From: Actinomadura oligospora ATCC 43269
GTDB taxonomy: Bacteria > Actinomycetota > Actinomycetes > Streptosporangiales > Streptosporangiaceae
Direction of reading: 5' to 3'
Length of the DNA stretch: 48,171 bases
Assembly (NCBI RefSeq): GCF_000518265.1
Contig: NZ_KI912414.1
Span: forward strand, 1 to 48,171
Shown piece by piece: positions 1 through 7,782 of this stretch. Each line of letters opens with the position of its first letter. Positions within the stretch are counted from its first letter, which is position 1. The notes beneath the pieces were generated by a model. The model did no database searches. It was given only the letters and a program-made list of their open reading frames with translations, and was not told where the DNA came from. Made by a program: the position numbers and the translations under genes.

Positions 1-2
1 TG

Positions 3-2468
3 AACTTCGTCCTGGTGGACTTCAAGGGTGGTGCGACCTTCCTGGGCATGGACGGCCTGCAGCACGTGTCGGCCATCATCACCAACCTGGAAGACGAACT
101 CCCCCTCGTCGACCGCATGTACGACGCCCTCCACGGCGAGATGGTCCGCCGCCAGGAATGGCTCCGCGCCGCCGGGAACTACGCCTCCCTACGCGACTAC
201 GAGAAAGCCCGCGAACAAGGCGCACCCCTCAAACCCATGCCCACCCTGTTCGTCGTCCTGGACGAGTTCTCCGAACTCCTGTCCGCCAAACCCGACTTCG
301 CCGAACTGTTCGTCATGATCGGACGACTCGGACGATCCCTCGGCGTCCACCTCCTCCTGGCCTCCCAACGCCTCGAAGAAGGCAAACTCCGCGGCCTGGA
401 CACCCACCTGTCCTACCGCATCGGCCTCCGCACCTTCTCCGCCATGGAATCCCGCGTCGTCCTCGGCGTCCCCGACGCCTACGAACTCCCCCAGGCACCC
501 GGTAACGGTTACCTGAAGGTCGGCACCGACACGATGACCCGCTTCCGCGCCGCGTACGTCTCGGGTCCGTACAGCCCGGACGAGGACGCGCCGCAGCGGC
601 AGGAGGAGGGCGGTCCGCGCCAGGTCGCGCAGATCGTCCCGTTCACGCCGACCTACGTGCAGCCGCAGATGCTGGAGAACCCGCAGCAGAAGCAGGTCAA
701 GAAGGAGGACGAGGGCCCGCAGATCAGCATGTTCGACATGGTGGTGAAGCAGCTGGCCGGACACGGCCCGCCGCCGCACCCGATCTGGCTGCCGCCGCTG
801 GACGAGCCGTCCTCGCTGGACTCCAGCCTGCCGAACCTGCAGGCCACGCCCGAGCACGGCTACACCACCGCGGGCTGGGAGGGCCGCGGACGGCTGCACG
901 CGTTCGCGGGCATCGTCGACCGCCCGTTCGACCAGCGCCGCGACCCGATGTGGCTCGACCTGGCGGGCGGCGCCGGCCACGTCGGCGTGGCGGGCTCGCC
1001 GCAGTCCGGCAAGTCGACCCTGATGCGGACGCTGATCACGTCCCTGTCGCTGATGCACACGCCGCAGGAGGTCCAGTTCTACATCCTGGACTTCGGCGGC
1101 GGCTCGATGACGTCCCTGGCCGATCTGCCGCACGTCGGCGGCATCGCGTCCCGCCTCGACCCGGACCGGGTCCGCCGGACCGTCGCCGAGGTCGCCGGGC
1201 TGCTGGAGTCCCGCGAGCGGATGTTCACCGAGCGCGGCATCGAGTCGATCGCCGCGTACCGCAAGCTGCGGGCCGAGGGCCAGATCCCCGGCGACGGCTT
1301 CGGCGACGTGTTCCTGGTCGTGGACAACTGGCTGACCGTCCGGTCGGAGTTCGAGGCGATCGAGACCACGATCACCGACCTCGCCGCGCGCGGCCTCGGC
1401 TACGGCATCCACATCATGGCCGCGACCAACAAGTGGTCGGAGTTCCGGATGACCATCCGGGACCTGTTCGCGACCAAGCTGGAGCTGAAGCTCGGCGACC
1501 CCTACGAGTCCGAGATGGACCGCAAGCTCGCCGCGAACGTGCCCGAGGGCCGGCCCGGCCGCGGTGTCACCCGCGAGGGCCTGCACTTCCTCGGCGCGCT
1601 GCCGCGCGTCGACGGCCGGACGTCCTCCGACGACCTGTCCACCGGCGTCAAGCACCTGGTCGACACGGTCAACGCGGCCTGGCAGGGCCGCCCGGGCGCG
1701 CCGCAGGTCCGGATGCTGCCGGACGAGCTGCCGCTGACGCAGCTGCCGCAGGTGACCGAGACGGGCAAGCGCGTCCCGATCGGGATCGACGAGGACACCC
1801 TGTCCCCCGTCCTGCTCGACTTCGAGGCCGACCCGCACTTCGTCATGCTCGGCGACAACGAGTGCGGCAAGTCGAACCTGCTGCGCGTCCTGGTCGACTC
1901 GATCTGCGAGCGGTACACCCCCGCCGAGGCGCGGATCATCATGCTCGACTACCGCCGCGCCCTGCTGGACTCGGCCGAGCGCGAGCACGTCATCGGGTAC
2001 GCCGCGTCCTCGACGGCCGCGATGGGCCTGATGAAGGACACCAACGGCGCCCTGGTCAACCGGCTCCCACCGTCCGACCTGACGCCGGAGCAGCTGCGCA
2101 ACCGGTCCTGGTGGTCCGGCTCGGAGCTGTTCCTCATCGTGGACGACTACGACCTGGTCGCCACGCCGTCCGGCAACCCGCTCGCCGCGCTCGCCGAGCT
2201 CCTGCCGCAGGCCCGCGACATCGGCATGCACCTGATCCTGTCCCGCACCATGGGCGGATCCGGCCGCGCGATGTTCGACCCGGTCCTGCAGCGCCTCAAG
2301 GACATGGCCAGCCCGGCGCTGATCATGTCCGGCAACAAGGACGAGGGCAACCTCTTCGACGTCCGCCCGCAGCCCCTCGCCAAGGGCCGCGGCACGCACG
2401 TCGACCGCCGAGCCGGAAAGCGTCTCATCCAGACCGCCTTCCACCCGTCGACCCCCCGCGAGTCCTGA
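3..2468 (+). CDS. eccC: EccC-type ESX/type VII secretion ATPase, 3' part (5' end outside window)
   Basis: FtsK/SpoIIIE-family motor of a type VII secretion system, a membrane-bound ATPase that recruits WXG100-type substrates. The reading frame is open from the first bases, so the N-terminal membrane part and the first Walker A lie upstream. Visible parts are VDFKGGATF and the acidic Walker B VVLDEFSELL of ATPase 1 (around 245-275), a second Walker A GSPQSGKST at 992-1018 with the weak Walker B VVDNW, and a third Walker A GDNECGKSN at 1851-1877 with VDDYD. Domains 2 and 3 lack the catalytic Glu after the Asp, as is known for EccC proteins, where only ATPase 1 is canonical. It is a fused (Ca+Cb) form. 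It ends 75 nt from the convergent mycosin gene, which supports an ESX locus. Codon use changes sharply near position 490 (see findings). Confidence 0.95.
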   Translation, partial: NFVLVDFKGGATFLGMDGLQHVSAIITNLEDELPLVDRMYDALHGEMVRRQEWLRAAGNYASLRDYEKAREQGAPLKPMPTLFVVLDEFSELLSAKPDFAELFVMIGRLGRSLGVHLLLASQRLEEGKLRGLDTHLSYRIGLRTFSAMESRVVLGVPDAYELPQAPGNGYLKVGTDTMTRFRAAYVSGPYSPDEDAPQRQEEGGPRQVAQIVPFTPTYVQPQMLENPQQKQVKKEDEGPQISMFDMVVKQLAGHGPPPHPIWLPPLDEPSSLDSSLPNLQATPEHGYTTAGWEGRGRLHAFAGIVDRPFDQRRDPMWLDLAGGAGHVGVAGSPQSGKSTLMRTLITSLSLMHTPQEVQFYILDFGGGSMTSLADLPHVGGIASRLDPDRVRRTVAEVAGLLESRERMFTERGIESIAAYRKLRAEGQIPGDGFGDVFLVVDNWLTVRSEFEAIETTITDLAARGLGYGIHIMAATNKWSEFRMTIRDLFATKLELKLGDPYESEMDRKLAANVPEGRPGRGVTREGLHFLGALPRVDGRTSSDDLSTGVKHLVDTVNAAWQGRPGAPQVRMLPDELPLTQLPQVTETGKRVPIGIDEDTLSPVLLDFEADPHFVMLGDNECGKSNLLRVLVDSICERYTPAEARIIMLDYRRALLDSAEREHVIGYAASSTAAMGLMKDTNGALVNRLPPSDLTPEQLRNRSWWSGSELFLIVDDYDLVATPSGNPLAALAELLPQARDIGMHLILSRTMGGSGRAMFDPVLQRLKDMASPALIMSGNKDEGNLFDVRPQPLAKGRGTHVDRRAGKRLIQTAFHPSTPRES

Positions 2469-2478
2469 CCCGACCGGC

Positions 2479-2528
2479 AAGCGAGAGGCCCCGCACCGCC
2501 TGGACGGTGCGGGGCCTCTCGCTTTTTG
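2479..2528. terminator. Bidirectional intrinsic terminator between eccC and mycP
   Basis: Near-perfect hairpin: AAGCGAGAGGCCCCGCACC pairs with GGTGCGGGGCCTCTCGCTT around a short loop and is followed by a T run (2523-2527) on the plus strand. On the minus strand the outer AA gives a short U tract. It sits between convergent genes, so it can serve both. Confidence 0.85.
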
Positions 2529-2543
2529 GCGCCGGGTAGGGGA

Positions 2544-3878
2544 TCAGTCCTCCGCGACCTCCTGCGGGATGCGGGCCTTGGTGGGGCGCCAGCCGCGCTT
2601 GCGGCCGAGGGGGATCACCGCGCCGCCGAAGGCGACCAGCAGCGCGACGCCGATGGAGCCGCCCGCGACGCCGAGTGCGATGTTCTGGGTCCGGTGGTCG
2701 GTCGGCGGGACGGGCGCGATGTTCACCGCGCCGGTCAGCGACTTCTTCGGCTGCTTCTGCTGCGGCTTGGCGTTCGGGTCGACCAGGCCCATGACGGCCT
2801 GCTGCGGGTTGATCATGCCGAAGCCGCTGCCCGTGCCGATGCTGCCCTCGGCGGTGATCTCCATCCGGTTGATCACCTGCTGGTAGGTGAGCCTCGGATG
2901 CCGCGCCCGGACGAGCGCCGCGACCCCGGCCGCGTAGGGCGCGCCGAAACTGGTCCCGTCCAGGCTGCCGACCGCGTAGCCCTTGCCGAACGTGGAGGTG
3001 ACGCCCTGCCCGGGGGCGGACACGTCGATGCGCGTCCGGATGTTGGAGAAGTTCGCGATCGTGCCCTGCGCGTCCACCGCCGCGACCGACAGCACGCCCG
3101 GATAGTTGGCCGGGTAGGCCGGGAGAGCCTTGGCCTGGTTCTCGGTGTTGCCCGCCGAGGCGACGATCAGCACGTCCCTGGCCTGCGCGTACCGGACGGC
3201 CTGGCCGAGCCAGGGCGTCTCCGGGGAGTCCACCGACACGTTGATCACGCGCGCGCCCTTGTCCACCGACCACTTGATCGCCTGGGCGAGGTTCTTGTCG
3301 TTGTCGGACGACTCGGACGAGGTGAACTTGGCGTCCAGCAGCTGCACGTCCGGGACGACCCCGTAGAACGGCACGTTCCGCTGGCGCATGTCCTTGGCCG
3401 CGATGATGCCCGCGACCTTGGTGCCGTGGCCCGGGCAGTCGCGCACGGACCCGTCGTCCGGGCCGAACCTGGCGACCACCTTCCCCCGCAGCGCGGGGTT
3501 GGCCGACTCGATGCCGCTGTCGACGACCGCGACCTTGATCCCGCTGCCCTTGGTGGCCGTCCAGACCTGCTCGAAGTCGAGCCGCGACTGGGCCCAGGGC
3601 TCCTGGGTGATCGCCGACGCCGGAGCGCCGACCGGCGGGTTGTCGCACTTCACCGGGGCCTTGTACCGCGAAGGCTGCTCGGTCGGCTTGGTCGACGGTT
3701 TCGTGGACGGCTTGTGCGTCGGCCTCGTCGTGGGCTTGTGCGTCGGGCTGGGCGCCGCGTTCGGCTGCGCAGGCGCGTTCGGCTGCGCGGCCGCGCCCGG
3801 CACCGCGACCAGAATCGACGCCAGGGCCAGGCCCGTGGCTCCGGCGGCCACTCCCGGCCTCATGCCCGGTACACGCAT
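2544..3878 (-). CDS. mycP: Mycosin-type subtilisin (S8) serine protease of a type VII secretion system
   Basis: Membrane-anchored subtilisin-like protease associated with ESX machines; mycosins stabilise the secretion complex and cleave some substrates. In the 444-residue form the catalytic triad is D120 (VAVVDSGIE), H151 (CPGHGTKVAG) and S310 (DGTSFGAP), with oxyanion N244 (SAGN). An N-terminal signal peptide (about 1-31, ending AAA-Q), a low-complexity Thr/Lys/Pro linker (about 45-70, repeated PTHKP/STKP units) and one C-terminal membrane helix followed by RKRGWRP complete the usual mycosin plan. The start at 3878 is chosen because GGGAGGACGAGGA lies just upstream; a longer in-frame start at 3932 exists but would put 18 residues before the signal peptide. 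It converges on eccC and shares its terminator. Confidence 0.95.
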   Translation of the reverse strand: MRVPGMRPGVAAGATGLALASILVAVPGAAAQPNAPAQPNAAPSPTHKPTTRPTHKPSTKPSTKPTEQPSRYKAPVKCDNPPVGAPASAITQEPWAQSRLDFEQVWTATKGSGIKVAVVDSGIESANPALRGKVVARFGPDDGSVRDCPGHGTKVAGIIAAKDMRQRNVPFYGVVPDVQLLDAKFTSSESSDNDKNLAQAIKWSVDKGARVINVSVDSPETPWLGQAVRYAQARDVLIVASAGNTENQAKALPAYPANYPGVLSVAAVDAQGTIANFSNIRTRIDVSAPGQGVTSTFGKGYAVGSLDGTSFGAPYAAGVAALVRARHPRLTYQQVINRMEITAEGSIGTGSGFGMINPQQAVMGLVDPNAKPQQKQPKKSLTGAVNIAPVPPTDHRTQNIALGVAGGSIGVALLVAFGGAVIPLGRKRGWRPTKARIPQEVAED

Positions 3879-4024
3879 TCCTCGTCCTCCCGAAGGCACC
3901 GTTGTCCGGCTGGACCCGTACATTACCGACAATCATCGGACGTCCCGCCCCTCCCGCCGGTGCCATCGGCCTCGAACCGCGGGGCCGTCGGCCCCGAACG
4001 GCGGGACCACCTGCCCGGGAAAGG

Positions 4025-4062
4025 CGGAACCCCGCCGGGCGCGAGGGCCTGGCGGGGTTCCG
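4025..4062 (-). terminator. Hairpin terminator downstream of the sulfur operon
   Basis: A 12-bp perfect stem (CGGAACCCCGCC / GGCGGGGTTCCG) with a 14-nt loop lies about 20 nt beyond the stop codon of the SseC-like gene. Read on the minus strand it is followed by CCTTTCCC, only a weak U tract. Confidence 0.6.
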
Positions 4063-4082
4063 GAGGGACCGTTCTCCGGTCG

Positions 4083-4391
4083 TCAGATGGTCACCTCGAG
4101 GGCGGCCACCTCGCCGGTCCGGGCGGAGATGGTGTGGTCCACGCTCACACCGCCCGCGGCGAGGACGCGGACCGTCCAGTCGCCGTCGGCGGCGAAGAAG
4201 CGGAACACGCCCTCGTCGCCGGTCACGACCTCGGCGGTGAACTCGCCGGTGGAGTCGAGCAGGCGGGCGTAGGCGCTGGACACGGGCTGTCCGTCGCGGA
4301 CGACGGTTCCCTGGATCACTGCCTCGTTGGCAAGGTCGACGGTCGCCGGAAGGTGCGCCGTCTGCGCGGGCGCTGCGCAGCCCTGGGTCAT
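4083..4391 (-). CDS. sseC: SseC-like DUF1416 protein
   Basis: A 102-residue protein of the DUF1416/SseC family, small beta-rich proteins almost always encoded next to an actinobacterial thiosulfate sulfurtransferase. Visible family features are a short N-terminal segment with one Cys (QGCAAP), then a transthyretin/prealbumin-like core (IQGTVVRDGQPVSSAYARLLD, VTGDEGVFRFFAADGDWTVRV). The biochemical role is not established; sulfur trafficking or sulfation is assumed from context. It is the last gene of the minus-strand operon, 79 nt after the sulfurtransferase. A good ribosome site (AGGAGG, seen as cctcct on the plus strand around 4397) precedes the ATG. Confidence 0.85.
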   Translation of the reverse strand: MTQGCAAPAQTAHLPATVDLANEAVIQGTVVRDGQPVSSAYARLLDSTGEFTAEVVTGDEGVFRFFAADGDWTVRVLAAGGVSVDHTISARTGEVAALEVTI

Positions 4392-4470
4392 CGGAGTCCT
4401 CCTTCTCCGCCTGGCACGGCGGAAGGTCTTACCAGGTGGGTTCGGGGTTACTTCAGGATCGGCTCGGGAA

Positions 4471-5310
4471 TCACTTCGCGTCGCCGAGCTCGATCGGCAC
4501 GCCGACGAGCGAGCCGTACTCGGTCCAGGAGCCGTCGTAGTTCTTCACGTCCGGCAGGCCGAGCAGCTCGTGCAGGGCGAACCAGGTGTGGGACGAGCGC
4601 TCGCCGATGCGGCAGTAGGCGATGGTCGCCTTGCCGAGGTCCACGCCGGCCGCGGTGTACAGCGCGCGCAGGTCCTCGTCGGACTTGAACGTGCCGTCGT
4701 CGTTGGCCGCCTTGGACCACGGGATCGAGCGCGCGGTCGGGACGTGCCCGGCCCGCTGCGCCTGCTCCTGCGGCAGGTGCGCCGGGGCCAGCAGCTTCCC
4801 GGAGAACTCGTCGGGCGAGCGGACGTCGATCAGGTTCCTGGCCCCGATCGCGTCGACGACCTCGTCGCGGAACGCGCGGATCGCCAGGTCCTGCTCCTTG
4901 GCCTGGTACTGCGTGGCCGGACGCGACGGGACGTCCAGGACCAGCTCGCGGGAGTCCAGCTCCCACTTCTTGCGGCCGCCGTCGAGGAGCTTGACGTCGG
5001 CGTGGCCGTACAGCTTGAAGTACCAGTAGGCGTAGGCGGCGAACCAGTTGTTGTTGCCGCCGTAGAGGATGACGGTGTCGTCGTTGGCGATGCCCTTGCG
5101 GGACAGCAGTTCCTCGAAGCCCTGCCGGTCGACGAAGTCGCGGCGGACCGGGTCCTGCAACTCCGTCTTCCAGTCGATCTTCACGGCGCCGCGGATATGG
5201 CCCTTGTCGTAGGCGGACACGTCCTCGTCCACCTCGACCAGGACGAGACCGGGGGAGTCGAGGTGGGCCTCGACCCACGTGGCGTCCACCAGGACGTCTG
5301 AGCGGCTCAT
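4471..5310 (-). CDS. cysA: Thiosulfate sulfurtransferase (tandem rhodanese)
   Basis: Transfers sulfane sulfur from thiosulfate to a thiophilic acceptor, classically cyanide. The 279-residue length is typical for two-domain rhodaneses. The N-terminal domain (about 1-125) is the inactive copy, and the C-terminal domain carries the active-site loop CRIGERSS with the catalytic Cys at residue 233. This loop is characteristic of the mycobacterial CysA2/CysA3 (SseA) group. The start ATG overlaps the stop of the DUF4395 gene by 4 nt (ATGA), indicating translational coupling. The order DUF4395 - sulfurtransferase - SseC resembles the M. tuberculosis cysA2-sseC2 arrangement. Despite the name it is not the sulfate-ABC ATPase CysA. 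Confidence 0.93.
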   Translation of the reverse strand: MSRSDVLVDATWVEAHLDSPGLVLVEVDEDVSAYDKGHIRGAVKIDWKTELQDPVRRDFVDRQGFEELLSRKGIANDDTVILYGGNNNWFAAYAYWYFKLYGHADVKLLDGGRKKWELDSRELVLDVPSRPATQYQAKEQDLAIRAFRDEVVDAIGARNLIDVRSPDEFSGKLLAPAHLPQEQAQRAGHVPTARSIPWSKAANDDGTFKSDEDLRALYTAAGVDLGKATIAYCRIGERSSHTWFALHELLGLPDVKNYDGSWTEYGSLVGVPIELGDAK

Positions 5311-5744
5311 GCGGGAACCTCCCTGTCGGAGCGATCATTCGGTTGCGGGCGGCGGATCATCAGGTACATCTCGCAGCCGAGGCAGAGCCCGAACACCGCG
5401 TTCAGGAACGCCGCCGCCAGCGCGAGGGCCGTGGCGCCGAGCGCGATCCAGGGGATGTCCAACGCGAATCCGACCGTCCCCGCCAGCGTGAACACGAGAC
5501 CGACGCCCTGCGCGAAGCGGGTCGGCGACTCGGGTTCGAGATCGTCTGGAGGGTGGATGTGCGGCCGGACGAGCGCCCTGAAGACCAGCCCGTACGGGGC
5601 GTACCGCGGACCGAGGAGTGCGCCGAGGGCGAAGACCACGGTCTGGGCGGCGAGCAGAGCCCCGCTTCCCGTGACCAGGACCGCCACGAGGACGACCGAG
5701 GTGAGGACGGCGGAGAACCGTTGCCCTCGCGGGTCGACCTGCAT
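5307..5744 (-). CDS. DUF4395 membrane protein
   Basis: A 145-residue integral membrane protein of the DUF4395 family. It has about four hydrophobic segments: two in the N-terminal half (FSAVLTSVVLVAVLVTGSG, AAQTVVFALGALLG) and two in the C-terminal half, ending in the family signature GLCLGCEMYL with two cysteines. The linker PHIHPPDDLEPESPTRFAQGVG is typical. Family members sit beside rhodaneses and thioredoxins, so a role in sulfur or thiol chemistry at the membrane is inferred; no activity is known to me. It is the first full gene after the leader peptide and overlaps the sulfurtransferase by 4 nt. Confidence 0.85.
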   Translation of the reverse strand: MQVDPRGQRFSAVLTSVVLVAVLVTGSGALLAAQTVVFALGALLGPRYAPYGLVFRALVRPHIHPPDDLEPESPTRFAQGVGLVFTLAGTVGFALDIPWIALGATALALAAAFLNAVFGLCLGCEMYLMIRRPQPNDRSDREVPA

Positions 5745-5820
5745 CAGGGGCTCCCGGAACCGGGGGAAGCGTGCGTACGAGCGGTGTTCGTGACACCGGA
5801 ATCGGATACGGCTCGATGCC

Positions 5821-5907
5821 TCAGACCAGGCGACAGAGCGAAGCCGACACGCGGCAGAAGTCGACCGCGCGACGCTTCGTGAGCAGCTGCTCTGTCCAGT
5901 AACGCAC
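5821..5907 (-). CDS. Cysteine-responsive attenuation leader peptide (28 aa)
   Basis: A tiny GTG-started frame encoding 28 residues with core TKRRAVDFCRVSASLCR. Basic residues, then VD-x-CRV-xx-x-C, match the short leader peptides found ahead of sulfur-assimilation genes in streptomycetes and other actinomycetes. It ends 77 nt before the DUF4395 - sulfurtransferase - SseC genes and starts 142 nt after the thioredoxin-like gene. The known model is that ribosomes pausing at Cys codons alter mRNA folding or Rho access downstream. Here the Cys codons are TGC and TGT. There is only a weak GGA in front of the GTG, so initiation may be close to leaderless. Too small for routine gene calling. Confidence 0.75.
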   Translation of the reverse strand: MRYWTEQLLTKRRAVDFCRVSASLCRLV

Positions 5908-6049
5908 GTTCCGATGCTAAACCGGGGCGCGCGCCGATGTCACGCCCGTCTCGCCCATCGAGACGGTGACGAGCGTCTCATCGCAGGTCAGGGCCCTGAT
6001 TATCGATTTCCTGGACGCCGCCGGATAAACCCCGCGGCGGCCAGCAGGG

Positions 6050-6475
6050 TCAGCTCACGGCCGCGCCGAGGGCGGCGATCACGTCGGCCTTGCGGGGCGC
6101 GCCGCTCGCCCGGCGCACGATCCGGCCGCCGGAGTCGAGCACCAGGACGGTCGGCGTCCGGACGATCTCCAGCCGCCGGACCAGGCCGAGGTTCGCCTCC
6201 GCGTCCACCTCGACGTGGACGACGCCGTCGACCATCCCGGCGACCTCGTCCAGGATCCGCCGGGTCGTCCGGCAGGGGGCGCAGAACGCCGTCGAGAACT
6301 GCACCAGCGTGGCGCGTTCGCCCAGGTCGGCCCCGAGATCGTCGGAGCGCAGCCGCCCGTCGTCCACCGCCCGCAACCTCCCGTCCCGCCAACGCCACAC
6401 CAGGCCGAACGCGGTCGCCGCCACGAGGACGACCACCGCGACCACGACACCGCCGCTCATCACCTGCGACAACAT
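6050..6475 (-). CDS. thiX: Membrane-anchored thioredoxin-like protein
   Basis: A 141-residue protein with an N-terminal membrane helix (about 7-27) and a thioredoxin fold whose redox motif is CAPC (C65, C68). The cis-proline loop is RTPTVLV. It probably faces the outside and acts as a thiol-disulfide exchanger. In M. tuberculosis the equivalent neighbour of cysA2-sseC2 is thiX, and the symbol is given on that basis. A second ATG at 6460 is a plausible alternative start, which would shorten the N terminus by five residues. It is upstream of, and probably separately regulated from, the leader-controlled genes because about 140 nt and the leader peptide separate them. Confidence 0.82.
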   Translation of the reverse strand: MLSQVMSGGVVVAVVVLVAATAFGLVWRWRDGRLRAVDDGRLRSDDLGADLGERATLVQFSTAFCAPCRTTRRILDEVAGMVDGVVHVEVDAEANLGLVRRLEIVRTPTVLVLDSGGRIVRRASGAPRKADVIAALGAAVS

Positions 6476-6503
6476 ACGGCCCGCGCCCGGGATTCCGGGG
6501 CCG

Positions 6504-7208
6504 TCAGGTGCGGATGGTCACCAGCTTCCGCCCGTCGAGGGTGTCCACCTGGAACGAGGCGATCTGGTCGCGCGGGTACATCGTCGTCGCGCCGTACGCG
6601 CCGCCGCCCTCGGCATAGGGGACGTACCAGCTGCCCAGCATCTCCCGCTCCCCCGACCGCGTGACGAGGAACCAGCGGCAGGCGGAGCCCTGCGGAACGC
6701 CGCCCACGGTGATCTCGGCGCGCGTGCCCCAGGCCCCCCGGCGCAGGACGACACTGGCCGTGACGTGCGTGGACGCGTCGGTCGCGGTCCGCGTCTCGCT
6801 CGGCGCGGACGAGGTGCCGGACGGCCTCGGACCGGCCTGCGGGCCGCCCGCGACCTGACGTCCGACGACACCGCCGAGCACCAGGCCGACGGCCATGACC
6901 ACCGCAGCCGCCGCGGCGAGCGGCGTCCAGCCCGCCGCCGGGCGGCGCCGGTACCAGGGGCGGCGGCGCTCGGCCTCGACGCGGGCGAGCAGGCCGTCCA
7001 GAATGCCCGGGGCGGGCTCGGACACCGCGTCGATCTGGCCCACGTCCACGCGGCCGAGCAGCGCGGGCAGCCCGGCGAGCGCCGCCAGCTCGTCCCGGCA
7101 GGCGGGGCAGGACGCCAGATGCGCCTCCACCCGCGCCCGCTCGGCCGGGTCGATCGCGCCGAGGACGTAGACGCCCAGCGCGGTCCGCGTCTCTCCGCAT
7201 CCGGTCAT
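6504..7208 (-). CDS. rslA: Zinc-type anti-sigma factor (RslA-like)
   Basis: A 234-residue single-pass membrane anti-sigma factor. The cytoplasmic domain has the HxxxCxxC zinc motif (H30, C34, C37 in EAHLASCPACRDEL), then a helix-rich linker, one membrane helix (about 95-116) and an extracytoplasmic domain of about 110 residues of the kind seen in RskA/RslA proteins. The ATG at 7208 overlaps the stop of the sigma gene (ATGA), so the two are translationally coupled. It should bind and inhibit the adjacent ECF sigma until an extracellular or redox signal triggers release. Assignment to the SigL/RslA class rests on resemblance of the sigma partner. Confidence 0.88.
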   Translation of the reverse strand: MTGCGETRTALGVYVLGAIDPAERARVEAHLASCPACRDELAALAGLPALLGRVDVGQIDAVSEPAPGILDGLLARVEAERRRPWYRRRPAAGWTPLAAAAAVVMAVGLVLGGVVGRQVAGGPQAGPRPSGTSSAPSETRTATDASTHVTASVVLRRGAWGTRAEITVGGVPQGSACRWFLVTRSGEREMLGSWYVPYAEGGGAYGATTMYPRDQIASFQVDTLDGRKLVTIRT

Positions 7209-7717
7209 GGCGCCAGCCCCCGCTCCTCCAGCGCGAGGCGGAGCGCCCGCAGTGCGTAGTACGTCCGTGACTTCACCGTCCCGGGCGGGATGCCGAGGGC
7301 GTGGGCCGCCTCGGCGACCGACCGGCCCTGGTAGTAGGTCTCCACGAGCACCGCCCGGTGGCCGGGACTCAGGTCGGCCAGGGCCTCGGCGACCGTCCAG
7401 GACTCCAGCGCCCGGTCGATGTCGTCCGCCCCGGGCGTCGCGACCACGTGCTCGTCGATCCGGGTCTCGGGCGGACGGGCCCGGCGGGCGCGGTGCGCGT
7501 CCACCACGAGGTTCCGCGCGACGGTGAACAGCCACGGCCGGACGGGCCGTCCGGACAGGGCCTCGGGATGCCGCCAGGCGCGCAGCAGCGTCTCCTGTAC
7601 GACGTCCTCGGCCTGGGGACGGTCGCCGCCCGTCAGCCGCAGGACGTACCCGAGCAGCGGGCCTCCGTGCTCGGCGTACAGGGCGCGCAGTAGTCGCTCG
7701 TCCGCGGTGGCACCCAC
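7205..7717 (-). CDS. sigL: ECF RNA polymerase sigma factor (SigL-like)
   Basis: A 170-residue group 4 sigma factor with only regions 2 and 4. Region 2 includes AEDVVQETLLRAWRHPE and the -10-binding helix RPWLFTVARNLVVDAHRARR. Region 4 is DLSPGHRAVLVETYYQGRSVAEAAHALGIP with the helix-turn-helix PPGTVKSRTYYALRALR. Sequence style is close to mycobacterial SigL, whose anti-sigma is also encoded immediately downstream. The GTG at 7717 (V-G-A-T-A-D-E-R) is chosen because no other start codon fits close to region 2; its ribosome site is weak. Targets are unknown. Confidence 0.88.
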   Translation of the reverse strand: MGATADERLLRALYAEHGGPLLGYVLRLTGGDRPQAEDVVQETLLRAWRHPEALSGRPVRPWLFTVARNLVVDAHRARRARPPETRIDEHVVATPGADDIDRALESWTVAEALADLSPGHRAVLVETYYQGRSVAEAAHALGIPPGTVKSRTYYALRALRLALEERGLAP

Positions 7718-7782
7718 ATAGACAGCACGTCCGGGACAGGCGTCCGGTTCACCGTCGTCCGTACCGATCCGCGCCCGTTCTC

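Noticed and set aside
189..2480. Very long open frame on the minus strand opposite eccC
   Set aside because: High GC leaves antisense frames open; its protein is Arg/Val/Gly-rich low complexity and eccC is unmistakable on the other strand.
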